Assembly (NCBI GenBank): GCA_020746875.1
Contig: JAGTJL010000007.1
Coordinates: 2,356,001 to 2,420,000, forward strand
DNA length: 64,000 nucleotides
Direction: 5' to 3'
Source: Rhexocercosporidium sp. MPI-PUGE-AT-0058
Lineage: Eukaryota > Ascomycota > Leotiomycetes > Helotiales
The notes below the pieces were generated by a model that saw only the letters and a list, made by a program, of their open reading frames with translations, made no database searches and was not told where the DNA came from. Position numbers and translations under genes: made by a program. Shown piece by piece: positions 11,963-21,999 of this stretch (within the stretch, counting starts at the first letter, position 1; every line of letters begins with the position of its first letter).

Positions 11963-13332
11963 TCAAAATGCCTTCAACCCACCAAACGTACTCCCAATAT
12001 CCCCTACCTTAATATTCGACCACGTAACCTGCGCATCAGGATACAGATTCGCCAACATCGTCGTATTCCCCGAATCAACAGCACAAGGCCCCTCGAAACC
12101 CCAGGTTTCGTTGCATTAGCATCCAACGGATAATCGCCATCGAGCCACAACATCCCACTCCCAGCATCCATCCAAATACTAAAGATTAATACCATGCCTC
12201 TTCCCAACGCACTACCCATCCCTGCCATACCGCCGAGTTTCTCGAACGTGCCAGATCCGCCGAATGCTTTGACTTGTGAGGTGCAGAAGGAATCGTCGAT
12301 CGAACTCACGGGATTCATTCCTGGAACGTTGACATTGGAATTTGCTATCACGGTACCGTTCTGGATATAAATCCGACTGATCGTCTGCAACTTCCCAGCC
12401 GATGAGCCATTGTCAGTCAGGAATTGCGTGACGACTGTGAATTTCTTCGTTGTGTCTATTTTCTTGCCTGGACCGTAAAATTCTCGTGCTCCAAGACGGT
12501 ATGAGTTAAAATCGCAGCCGGATTGATCACAGATTCCATCGTTCCCGCAGAGATCACCTGTGCAGGCGTATACCCCAGTGATATTGCAGGAGTGCGGCGT
12601 GTAAGCTGTTGATGCAGCGTTGGCTTCCCAGATGTCCATTTCGTTGCAGCAAGCGCCGAGGGTTTGGTTGATGTTTGCCTAGGGGATACGTTAGACCTTG
12701 CGCTGAGTTTTAGATGGATGGGAGCTCACCATGCCGTTGATGAATGCTTGTTTGGGGCATTGGGCATCACAGTATCCACTTCCGTATTTTGCTCCGACTT
12801 TATTCAAGTCGCTCAGTCCGCCGTTGTTTGGCATCTCGGAGAGATACAGAGCACCGTTGATTCCGCAAGGGACTTTGGACATATCAACATCGAAGGAAAG
12901 CTCTTGGTTGAGCAACTTCAACATATCGTAAGTCGAGTCATCAGCCATGAGATAGACTCTCGGTGAAGATTCTCCCAGAATCCCTTCCTTGGTCGTGAAG
13001 AGATTCAGAGTTAGAGCATCGCCAGTAGTCTTGATACCGTAGGTCGAATAATCAACTCCCTCTACCTCGCAGTTTTTGGCACATGCTTCGACCGTGGGGC
13101 AGATCGTGGAGTTGAATATCCCGCTGGCACAGGGTGTGTATCCACCTACTTCATGGGTGTACCGATAGCTGGCATCGAGGACGATGGCGGTGTCGACTGT
13201 GATACAGCCGCCGTCTTTGGTACATTTCTGCGTCGTAAGCTTGGGATGTTGTTCTGGTGTGAGTGTGCCTGGAACTTGAGCGAGAATATGGGTGAAGAGA
13301 ATGGAAGCTGCGATGCACATCAACTGATACAT
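11963..13332 (-). CDS. GH7 cellobiohydrolase-like protein, apparently frameshifted near the end
   Basis: Secreted cellulase of family GH7 (retaining, cleaves crystalline cellulose chains). Exon 1 is complement(12730..13332), exon 2 starts at 12678, with a GTGAGC...TAG intron of 51 bp between. The start chosen gives a clean signal peptide (MYQLMCIAASILFTHILAQ); an in-frame upstream extension exists but is not needed. Conserved Cys pairs are present, and the GH7 catalytic motif EMDIWEAN puts nucleophile, assisting Asp and acid/base at about E214, D216 and E219. Near 12088-12093, at a GGGGCC run, the frame moves by one: the conserved ending (PCAVDSGN ... SNIKVGDIGSTF) continues in another frame to a stop at 11963. 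One missing base would give about 439 residues. There is no CBM1. Either a young pseudogene or a sequence error. Confidence 0.85.
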
Positions 13333-14409
13333 GATGAGAAGAAGAGTGATAATTATGTACAGAAAAGAATGGAGGATGAGGCTAAGGAGAAAGATCCGCA
13401 AAGACGAGAGCTCCTCTTTATCAAGCAGAGCTGTGCTGGTCGCCATTATTGCACCCCCAATAACGATTTCTTTGCAACAATTGTTTGTTTTACCTGGAAC
13501 CTCGCTTCCCCAGATTTCGCTCATCTTAGAGATTATCCGGGGAGAACTTTAGTCGGATTGGTTCTCAACTAGAATAGAATGGTTCGCATAATCGAACTTA
13601 GGAGGCAGTAGAAAGCTTGCTCTCTACGCGATGCTCAAGATTATTTGAATCTTCGTCAATCTGGAACTGGATGTTTCCTAATAAGCGACATTGGTCATCG
13701 GTGGTCCAGATTCAGACCAGTGCTGAATTTGAAACTGGACACATGTGTCAAGGCATTTATCCGGAATTGACGAGATTGAGGCAAGCAAAGGCCATCTGAG
13801 GGCACACATAATACAGGCATCCCTCTGTCAAAGTTTCGCAGCGGTGGTTGATGGCGAAGGTTGGAATAGGGTTGAGGGGCAAGTGAGGGGTCGAAATTGA
13901 AGGATTGATCGGATATCCCGAGTGCCAAGTGGGCTGCAGCCTACAGGGCTGATTGACCTGCCAGTGGGCGTACTCAACCCAACCACCCACCGTCGATAGA
14001 TAGATAGTCTTGAAGGATCTCTCGTCTTCTCTCACCGTGATCAAATCACGCTCACACCCTCTTCGCCCTTGTTGTTGGCATTTCCATCATCCAGACAACG
14101 TCTCTACATTTTGCGCCAGCCCGATGATCCATCCAGCTGCCATCCCGCATCCGCCATGGCGCGAGGGGCTGGCTGAGGGGCAGATGAAGCCGCGACCTGA
14201 ACACCTGCATATTTATGAGCATCTGATTCGCAACTAAAGCCGTTGGGCTGCATGATATTCAGCTCCTCTGTTTCAAAGATTTCTTTTCCTGGACTGTATC
14301 AATACTTAACTTCACTTCTCTCCCCCAAAAATATCTCACTCAAAAATATTCTCATCACCCCGCATCCTCAATTTACCTCTGAAAACAAGGCAAAGCAAAG
14401 TTCGCCAAC
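13333..14409. promoter_or_regulatory. Divergent intergenic region between GH7 and PLC-like genes
   Basis: About 1.1 kb separates the start codons of the minus-strand GH7 gene and the plus-strand phosphodiesterase gene, so it must hold both promoters. A pyrimidine-rich stretch precedes the plus-strand ATG. I see no diagnostic regulator site. Confidence 0.4.
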
Positions 14410-15813
14410 ATGCCAAGCAAGGGGGTTCAATGCTATTCGTATGTTGCAGTGCCGGGATGCCAAATTGAATTCTCTGTCCCGGGAACCAACATCATCCGCA
14501 ATGAGCAAAAGCGATACTTCAGCGACCACCTGGAAGTCGACAAGAAGAATATCAAAGGGGCCTTCAACTTCTCAGGCACCTTCTCTTTTCGAGTTACTCA
14601 GAATGGAAACGAGATCGCGAACGAGAAGATCAGCATCAATGTCCTCACTGGAAATCTCGAAGGTGGGACGCTGAAGACCATGGCGAACCAAGCTTCGATC
14701 GTGAAAAACGACGTGATCGTCTCGTATGGCTACTATGACGCTGGGCCTGGTGTCGCTGGCCTCCCAAGTTCCGATCAGTGCTATGTTACAGTCAGTCCGA
14801 ATTATTCGTCGTGGATGGGACAGGTTGCTCCTCAGGGCTCAGGTCAGGCCGCCAAGCCGTTCTGCAAGATGTTCCTCCCAGCCGCTCATGATATCGGTAT
14901 GAACTCCATGCAGAGCTCAGATGCTGTGATTGGGAGCGATGCCCTTGTCAATGTGTTGACTTCGATCGATCCGGTCTTTGCGAAGATTGCAGGTATGATG
15001 GCGCATCCAGCTGTCATGGCGATCGCTCCCAATATCGTCCGTGGCTTGGCCATCACCCAAAAAGATTCTCTTCAGACAATTCTCAGTATTGGTGCGCGAT
15101 ATTTTGAGTTTCGACCTGCGTATCTCCACAATGTCATTCGCGGAAAAACTGCCATTCCAGACGTGCTGTACTTCTCGCACTCAGCCATCCCAGGCATGCC
15201 ATTTGCCGAGTTCCTTAACGATGTTGTGAAATTCCTGGTCGCCCATCCCGATGAAATTGTGGTAACCCAACTCAGATGGGACGGTGTTCCCGCAGAATGC
15301 GCACATCCCAGCGGAGATGATATTGGACATTACATATCGACTGCTCTCGGCCCAACCAACGGTGGTATTGTTCAGGGGTCTCTCGACGACATGCTGCGTC
15401 TTTCCACCGCAGACCTCAGATCTCAGCATAAACGCCTCATCCTATTTACACCCTCCGACTCTTTCAGCACGTATACCGACTCCGCCAACGCCACGTTGAA
15501 CGGTGATAGCATCATTGCAGAGTTCAACAAGATATCTCCACAAGCCCAAGCTGGCAAGCCCTTCACCAATCTTCAGTGCCAAGCCACCGCCACCAACGTC
15601 CCTGAAGCCGTAGCCTACTCGGTCCTGGCTGCGAATGCGAGCAGCAGCTGTTTGTTGGCTACGAAGCCGATCTGTGATGCGAAAACTTTGCCGTGGATCC
15701 AGGCCAATTCCAGTAGGTTGGATGGAAACCAACTGGTGGTTGTTATGAACGATTTCTTGGATGGGGCGACCGCGGATGTGTCGATTGATTGGTGTCGGAA
15801 AAGGTTGGCATAG
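14410..15813 (+). CDS. PLC-like phosphodiesterase (PI-PLC X-type TIM barrel)
   Basis: A 467-residue protein read from one exon. From about residue 145 it resembles PI-PLC X-type phosphodiesterases. The first catalytic His is in LPAAHDIGMNSM (H160), an acidic/Arg pair in ARYFEFRP (E233, R235), and the second His in LYFSHSAIPG (H257), as expected for general acid/base cleavage of a phosphodiester. There is no signal peptide. The N-terminal 130 or so residues form a separate, strand-rich domain I do not recognise. The protein lacks the Y, C2 and EF-hand parts of eukaryotic PI-PLC delta, so substrate is unknown. It is divergent from the GH7 gene. No intron signals were needed. Confidence 0.82.
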   Translation: MPSKGVQCYSYVAVPGCQIEFSVPGTNIIRNEQKRYFSDHLEVDKKNIKGAFNFSGTFSFRVTQNGNEIANEKISINVLTGNLEGGTLKTMANQASIVKNDVIVSYGYYDAGPGVAGLPSSDQCYVTVSPNYSSWMGQVAPQGSGQAAKPFCKMFLPAAHDIGMNSMQSSDAVIGSDALVNVLTSIDPVFAKIAGMMAHPAVMAIAPNIVRGLAITQKDSLQTILSIGARYFEFRPAYLHNVIRGKTAIPDVLYFSHSAIPGMPFAEFLNDVVKFLVAHPDEIVVTQLRWDGVPAECAHPSGDDIGHYISTALGPTNGGIVQGSLDDMLRLSTADLRSQHKRLILFTPSDSFSTYTDSANATLNGDSIIAEFNKISPQAQAGKPFTNLQCQATATNVPEAVAYSVLAANASSSCLLATKPICDAKTLPWIQANSSRLDGNQLVVVMNDFLDGATADVSIDWCRKRLA

Positions 15814-16128
15814 GGTGTTTTGGGATCGAATATGGAAGTGACACTTAGCAGGATGTTAGAATTTAGTCTACCTCTGACATTAGTTGCCTCTAGTTGTTTT
15901 GAGAAATCTCATTTGACAGCCAAATCAAGAATTCGCGTGTAGTATGCTACACGAAGCAGCAAAGTCCTGGCATGCTGCTGGTAGAAGGCATTGTATTGTT
16001 TTTAAGTATGTTGTCTTAGTCGAGTATTCTCATTTACTCCAACCTTTCCGAAGCACTTCCTTGCTGCTCAGGTCTCCAGTGCTGATGCATTTGCAACCCT
16101 CCGGCCGAAACAACTCCATCTATACCCC
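15814..16128. other. Spacer 3' of the PLC-like gene
   Basis: Convergent spacer between the PLC-like stop codon and the decayed tail of the second BTB gene. No gene is supported. Confidence 0.45.
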
Positions 16129-16308
16129 TTACATTGTCATCTCATTCAAGACTAAGTAGCATAGGTTATCCTTGCCGTGCTGATGGAAAGTGCATGATAG
16201 CAGCTTCTTGGGATCTTTGACGTTGTCGCTGTCTCTGATCGATGTCGCCAAATCAAACGCCAAATCACTCGTTCCCTTCAACACTTCAGCGAGTTCCTTA
16301 GTCGGCTA
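16129..16308 (-). pseudogene. Lost C-terminal tail of BTB2 beyond an in-frame TAG
   Basis: After the TAG at 16306-16308 the same frame stays open for 58 codons to a TAA at 16129. It encodes the conserved tail motif DPKKLLSCTFHQHG shared with BTB1. No splice sites that would remove only the TAG are visible. Confidence 0.6.
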
Positions 16309-16919
16309 GGTACTTCTCTCCTTCGCGTCCTTCATGGCCAATAGGAATGGGAACGCAGCCAAGACATACTTTCGCAAACCACTGCCAGCCTCCGTCCTGG
16401 TGTAGACCTCGCGGATTAGATCTGTGGAAGGCATAGTGTGCCGTGCTGAGCTCTGGGCGATATAAGCATCCATGATCTGGTCTTGCAGATCCGGGAGACA
16501 GAGCTTGCCAGCAAGGTTGTAGTATGAAACCAAGCTCCAATCATAGACATTCGGACCACTTGAGCTCTCCTTCTGTCCACTGAAGTTGATGCAGGTCTCT
16601 TGATAAACCCCACTGAGCAGCAGATCGAAAGCTTCAACTCGATCCTCGGGAAACATGGCACGCAGATCCGTAGTCTCGACAAACTTGCCGTTGAACATCT
16701 TGTCGAAGTAGGGGATTCTGTTGCACAGAACTTTCTTGTGGACGAGGAACCGCTTCTCCTCTGGACCAAAGAAAAGCTCCACGGCCATGCTGCCCATGGT
16801 TCTAAAGTCGTTAGAAATGCAGATGAAAAAGAGGATGTGGTTCGGTCTCACTTTGCGAAAGATGAAGTGCCTCTTCCATCACTTCTCTTCGCCTTCTTCG
16901 CTGGAGATGGAGTTGCCAT
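16306..16919 (-). CDS. BTB/POZ domain protein (BTB2), truncated by a nonsense codon
   Basis: Two exons, complement(16306..16801, 16852..16919), with a 50-bp GTGAGA...TAG intron, give 187 residues. Exon 1 encodes a basic start (MATPSPAKKAKRSDGR) like that of BTB1. The BTB domain follows, with VELFFG, FLVHKKVLC and YFDKMFNGKFVET. The reading frame meets TAG at 16306-16308, but coding-like sequence continues in the same frame to 16129. That continuation contains DPKKLLSCTFHQHG, clearly related to the BTB1 tail. BTB2 has thus lost about 58 residues, or the stop is recent or erroneous. The BTB fold itself is intact, so a shortened protein could work. Confidence 0.78.
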
Positions 16920-18243
16920 GGTAGTAGATCTGATGATGGGAACTATGAGGTCGCAAACAGACGTCAAGTAGCGCGAGGGGGAATGGATTTTCCGAATCTG
17001 ATGAGATATATCGGTTCAGCTTCAATTATCACCTCATGGACGATCATCTCTTACCTCACTGGTGTTAATCCTCGAGGCAGTTTGTTGAATTTTTGCGTCG
17101 AATGCTGTTCAGACTTAAATATATTGCTCCTTAATCCAGAGTTATGAGCTTCAGACGACGCTGGGGGAACTGTTGTAGAGCTGCCGGATGTGTCGCAAAG
17201 AAAAGTAGTGTTGCCCAGCCCATTCTAGAAAGATTGTTCGAGGCGGAAGCCGATGTTGTGAAACAAAAGGCCGCAGTCAATCCATTGCCTATTCTATCTC
17301 TGTCTGGTATTCATCATACGTGCCATAAACAAGTTTGCTCCTGTTGTCTTAGAATATTAATTCTAAGACAATGTTTGTTCTCCTGAATCAGTGACGCAAC
17401 ATCCGTATCTTACACATCTGAAAATATTGAAGCAATCCTGACTCAAAAGTTCGAGACAAGACTCAGGTTGTGTTTCGAGCATCTTTTCTCTTCACCGAAC
17501 AATAATGAAATTGTGCTTGTGGACTCAGGGTCTTCAATGGATCCTTCATTAGTCTTCGGTGAGTGAAATGGAGGGAAGGAGTTCGTCGCAGTTGGGGAGT
17601 GGGACAATTTGGAAGATTATGAGACGAAGAAGTATCAGTGACACCAAGTGCATGCGATTCTATTGATTTATATGGAAGCACTTCTATATGATCATGTTAA
17701 TGACAATGTTTACAGAGGGATTGGGTGTTTCTCTTGGCGAAGGAAAGGCTTTTTCAAAAAGTGGAATTGGAAGACATCCTCTTGATTTAAGTCTGCTACT
17801 GGAGTTTCAGGAACTCGTCAATCGGTATCTCGATAACTGCGGTAACGGTGGATCTTTTCTCACTGGACTCCGTAGTTGGTATTCAACGTGTAGTTCTGAA
17901 AGAAGACCGCTTCAGACATCTCGTCAGGATACGCGCAAAGAAGAAAAAGACGCAACTCAGTTTCCAAAGAAGTCCTGCCTCAATATCCCGCATCTAGTGC
18001 CGAAATCAATTTCCAAGTCTTGCTACCCAGTACCATGTCCATTCCCACCAAGCCCAAGACCCGCAAGAGGCACGCCATGGGAAACAACTCCAAGTCGCGG
18101 GAAAAGAAGTTAATCCCAAAACAAAATGTGAAAGTCTGGTCCACCCAGCGAACCAAGCGCAGGCGGGAGAAGATGTCCATGAAAAAGCGTGTCGTATGTG
18201 TCGCAGAGAATGAGATCTACTGGACAGAATCTCTGTCGAAAGC
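16920..18243. other. Intergenic region with weak reading frames only
   Basis: Holds the BTB2 promoter side and a long spacer. A plus-strand frame at 17688-18113 and another at 18020-18373 lack recognisable composition or motifs and overlap the better-supported minus-strand gene at 18244-18528. A perfect palindrome lies at 17344-17371. Confidence 0.4.
17344..17371. repeat. Palindrome with 12-bp arms
   Basis: TTGTCTTAGAAT is followed after four bases by its exact reverse complement. The half-site GTCTTAGAAT recurs at about 18856 and 19033, so it may be a remnant of a small dispersed repeat. Confidence 0.5.
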
Positions 18244-18528
18244 TCAGGATTTCTTGATCGGAGTACCAGAATCCAATTGTATGGCTTCAGCATCATTATT
18301 GAAGACCTTCTTGCCTTGCTCGTTTTTCTCCTTCTGGCTTTGTGCGTCGAGAATCTCGGCCTTTGTTCCATAAGTTACTCCGGGCGTGGCGAAGCAGCTA
18401 CCGGCAAGTCCGTCCATGCCGAGATCGACTCGGTTGAATCCCATCATGGTGTTGATTTCCGTACTGCTCTCTGCAGGAGTCTCGGCAGTCGGAGTTGATG
18501 CGGAGTTTTGGTTGTTTTGGGAAGACAT
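18244..18528 (-). CDS. Small hypothetical protein
   Basis: A 94-residue frame starting MSSQNNQNSASTPT. It is Ser/Thr/Asn-rich at the start, followed by a segment with MGFNRVDLGMDG and a charged end. Composition looks like a real, soluble, partly disordered protein. There is no signal peptide or membrane helix, and I recognise no family. The opposite strand is also open over part of this stretch, but with poorer composition. Confidence 0.5.
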   Translation of the reverse strand: MSSQNNQNSASTPTAETPAESSTEINTMMGFNRVDLGMDGLAGSCFATPGVTYGTKAEILDAQSQKEKNEQGKKVFNNDAEAIQLDSGTPIKKS

Positions 18529-20832
18529 GTTGAAGTCAACATGGAGTTGGATATTCTGGTGAGAGGTTGAAAGGGGGACTTCCGTAAGAAGGGAAGACAG
18601 GGGATTCGAGATCGCTGTGGGTTGGGAGAAATTGAGAGATCGTTGGTGTGAGAAGAGACTGTGTGTCGAAATAGTCGATGAGTTGATGAGATGGTTTTGT
18701 CGAGAGTTTGTCTCGAGGAAGAGGGTCCAGCGAACTCGAAGTTTTATGGGTCATCCCTACGAGGCGCTAGTGAGTTTAAGCGAGATGTGGCAAAACACTG
18801 TTTACTCTGTGAATGTACGTCCGCTGATCGACAACTTGGAGAGTACTGCTTTCTTTGTCTTAGAATAATGAATATCTTGTCGAACTTGTCGAGGAAAACG
18901 TCGTCTACCGCCCATGAGCTTATGCGTTTCATTCACTGTTTGTCATCAAAGCAAGATATATACAGGTCGTAGGTTGATTTAGGCTTTTCACCACTATCAA
19001 GGATTCATTGTCGGCCTATCTTAATTGAAAAAGTCTTAGAATGAGTCACCGGTACTCCCTGAGGGTTATTTGAGGAAGGCCCATGTTCCGTGGGTGTAGG
19101 ACTGTGAAGTTGGGCGAAGGAAACGATCATAGGAGAAGATACGCGAGTAGCTTGAGGGGCTACCTACTACGTCATAAGCATGTACTCTAACGACTCGAAT
19201 AATTCAAGTAGTAGAAAAGAAAACCGGTGGATTCTTCACGAATCGGCTGCAACGCCTTGAGTAGAGACTCCAGTGATAGCTCTGTCTCTAGTCTCCCACA
19301 ACACTTGAGAAAAGCTTGCATCATGCGGCCCTCTTTCACTCAACAACAGTGGTCCAGCCGGCCACTCCATGACACCTCCCCTAGCGAAACCAAGTAGCAG
19401 GTGTCATTGCTTCCGCCGCCTTTTTTCTTCCTCCTCCGCTGCCTTTGCAAATTCACCTCCAGCAAAGTTTGCCACTAATGCGACAAGCAGATGATTGTAA
19501 TTTCGGTAGAGACACGAAGAATATTTTTCATCTTTTTGGGGATTGAATGTTTAAAAAAAAAACAGAGTAAAAGTCGAAAAACTCTGGTTAGAGAAGAACT
19601 AAATTTCCTTATTAAAGATACTTTCCTAGTACAGAACAATAAGCGCGCCTTGAGCTCTCAACCCGTAAACAATCGTTAATTTTGAAAGTATGCCATCTTA
19701 GTCCTCCCTTTCTGAATACAATTTCGCAAGTTTATCTCGGGATTTGACATTTGATTTATACTGCAGGTAGTTTGGTAATCTACAGACAAGGTAATCACGA
19801 GGAAACCAAAATCACCTTAATCCGTACAAACTTGAAGCAGGTTTATAAAGATTGCTCATGAGAAATGATAATGAAAATTGCACTTGCAGCGGTCTCAAGA
19901 CCAGAATTTCGGGTCATCATGCTACCCCTGGTGACCTTCACCCTCGGAACATGTGCGGACCTGTGCCCACAATGGAAATGTGGAAATTTCCCCGCACCCC
20001 ACCCCACCCCCACATTCCGTCTCGCCGTGGCTCGGCCTCCCAACGTCTAGCGAGCTACGAACGTACTAATGTAAACATTCTTCGTTCTGTTCATTAGGTC
20101 AATCAGTCATTAAGTGAATTCCACCAATTTTATTTTGTCCTGCCGGTAATCTGCTCATGCGATTCTCTTTGTTTGTCTTGATTATCTGAGAAGGATGGGT
20201 TGGGCGACTTGTGTTTGAAAAGGAACAGCCAGCCGCGTAATTAAGCAAGCTTTTCCAGGCACGTGTGTCATCATAAGTCGTGTCAATTGTCTAGTTCTTC
20301 ATGCAGGCGGCATTACTATCTCCTTATCGATGACTTAATTTTAGGTTCATGTTCCTAACAACGGCAATGAGACTAAGTCCAACAAAGAGAGGCGTATAAG
20401 AATCGATGGAGAACGAAAGAAGTAGAAATCTAGTGTCGAGCATCATTTCCCAGTCACTGGAAAAATTGGGTTAGTTTTGCAAGGTCTTGTTTCACTGTAC
20501 GTAGTTGTAAAGTTTAAAAGGTAAATCTGAAACCTGACCAAACAGTTACTTTTGATTTCATGGCCACTTATCAAATTGTGGTAATGCTTACGAGGTGTTG
20601 CTTGGACTAACGTAGATTCAAAATAAAGTATAAACTCGAGCAGTGTAGAAAGAGTCTCTTTTGATGTACTTTCAAATGTCAGCATAGAGAAAACCCCCTC
20701 CATCCCACAGACGAAGCCGAAGAACAAGTTCAACAACCTCTTTGTAATCATGTGTGTTAGTACAACCACATCTCCAATAAAAGCTCCCCTTACCAGTGAC
20801 ACATGGCAGGAAGTATCACAGTTCGCAGACTC
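18529..20832. other. Long intergenic region, no gene seen
   Basis: About 2.3 kb with only short frames. Two GTCTTAGAAT half-sites lie at about 18856 and 19033. A 119-residue minus-strand frame at 20443-20802 lies just 3' of the GH5 gene and looks like chance or 3' UTR. Confidence 0.45.
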
Positions 20833-21999
20833 CTAAGTGCAATACGCTGCGCCTGAAGCCGGATCGATGAAGCCCATATCAATGAACGCACTGTAATTCC
20901 AATAGTCACCTTGCACACCCTCCCCTTCCACCGGGACATTACCAAAGAACCTCCCAGTCCAGTAGGCACTGCCCTGCTCATACCTCCCAAACGCGTACAA
21001 GCCCGTATTCAAGTTCTTCCTGCGGTTCACAAACTTGTTGTCCGCGACAGTCTGGATAGACCACTCGCCGATAAAGACTGGGAATTTCCCATCGCCAGCT
21101 GAAGCTTTTGCATCGGAGCAGATATCCGCTGTGACGTTGTTGGAATTGGTAGGGCGGCCGGCGAAATAGTAATTGTGGACGTCGAAGACGAGGTTGGTAG
21201 TAGCGAGGAAGCTAGGGGACCAAAATGCTTCACCCTTGAAGCAGTCGTGGAACATTACTGGGATCTTAGGGTTGGCTGCTGCAACTCTGGAAATGACTCC
21301 TTTTATGTAAGTCAGAGTCCACGCTGTTCCATTGGCAGACAGTGCGGCTGGGGTGCCGAACTCCGAGAAGTTGGTGTTGTCGACAGGCTCGTTGATAGGT
21401 TCGATGGTGTATGATTGAGGGAAACCTGAGTTCTGCACGTATGTAATGACGGCTTCAATCGCTTTGTAAGAATACGTGAGAGCTGTCTGGTTGTTAAACC
21501 ACCCGAAATGGCCATCTGCTTCACCGATACCCAGACCGTTGATGCCTCCTGGTAGAGAATGGACATCGACAATGACATGCATGTTGTGCTTGGTGATGGC
21601 ATAGGTGGCGATGTGCTTGAGGAAAGAGACTTGGTTCCCAGAGTAGAACTGACTGCCTGGTACCTTTACCCACGCAGCATAGGTTGTTGGGATTCGAAGG
21701 ATGGTGATGCCGGCAGCTGCGTACTTGTCGATGTCACTTTTTGTAATGTATGTGGCATATCGACGTTCTAGTACAGGTCCACACCGTGCTCCCAAGTTGG
21801 CACACATACCCCATTCATCGTTAGCTCCTCCTGAGTACTTTGCCCACCAGATGGGATCGATCACAGCCTCTTGAGCTAGCCATCCACCTAAATTGAGGCC
21901 GGTGCCCTTGAAGGTCTTCCAGTTAACGTAGCTTGTAGTTGGCTTGGCGATTACACTAGCAACTCCAAGGACAAATAGAATGGCAGTTCTCAAGAACAT
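20833..21999 (-). CDS. GH5 subfamily 9 exo-beta-1,3-glucanase, secreted
   Basis: A 388-residue intronless frame. The first 18 or so residues (MFLRTAILFVLGVASVIA) are a signal peptide. The body matches fungal exo-1,3-beta-glucanases: GLNLGGWL near residue 34, the acid/base Glu in EPINEP (E204) and the nucleophile in FIGEWS (E312). It releases glucose from beta-1,3-glucan ends, acting on the cell's own wall during growth or on laminarin and callose as food. There is no GPI signal or C-terminal membrane helix. The start codon is divergent from a plus-strand sugar transporter about 1.2 kb away, suggesting shared control. Confidence 0.92.
   Translation of the reverse strand: MFLRTAILFVLGVASVIAKPTTSYVNWKTFKGTGLNLGGWLAQEAVIDPIWWAKYSGGANDEWGMCANLGARCGPVLERRYATYITKSDIDKYAAAGITILRIPTTYAAWVKVPGSQFYSGNQVSFLKHIATYAITKHNMHVIVDVHSLPGGINGLGIGEADGHFGWFNNQTALTYSYKAIEAVITYVQNSGFPQSYTIEPINEPVDNTNFSEFGTPAALSANGTAWTLTYIKGVISRVAAANPKIPVMFHDCFKGEAFWSPSFLATTNLVFDVHNYYFAGRPTNSNNVTADICSDAKASAGDGKFPVFIGEWSIQTVADNKFVNRRKNLNTGLYAFGRYEQGSAYWTGRFFGNVPVEGEGVQGDYWNYSAFIDMGFIDPASGAAYCT

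Noticed and set aside
13333..13524. N-terminal extension of the GH7 frame
   Set aside because: The ATG at 13332 gives a proper signal peptide; the longer start would bury it behind charged sequence.
20443..20802. Minus-strand 119-residue frame just 3' of the GH5 gene
   Set aside because: No family features; position suits GH5 3' UTR.
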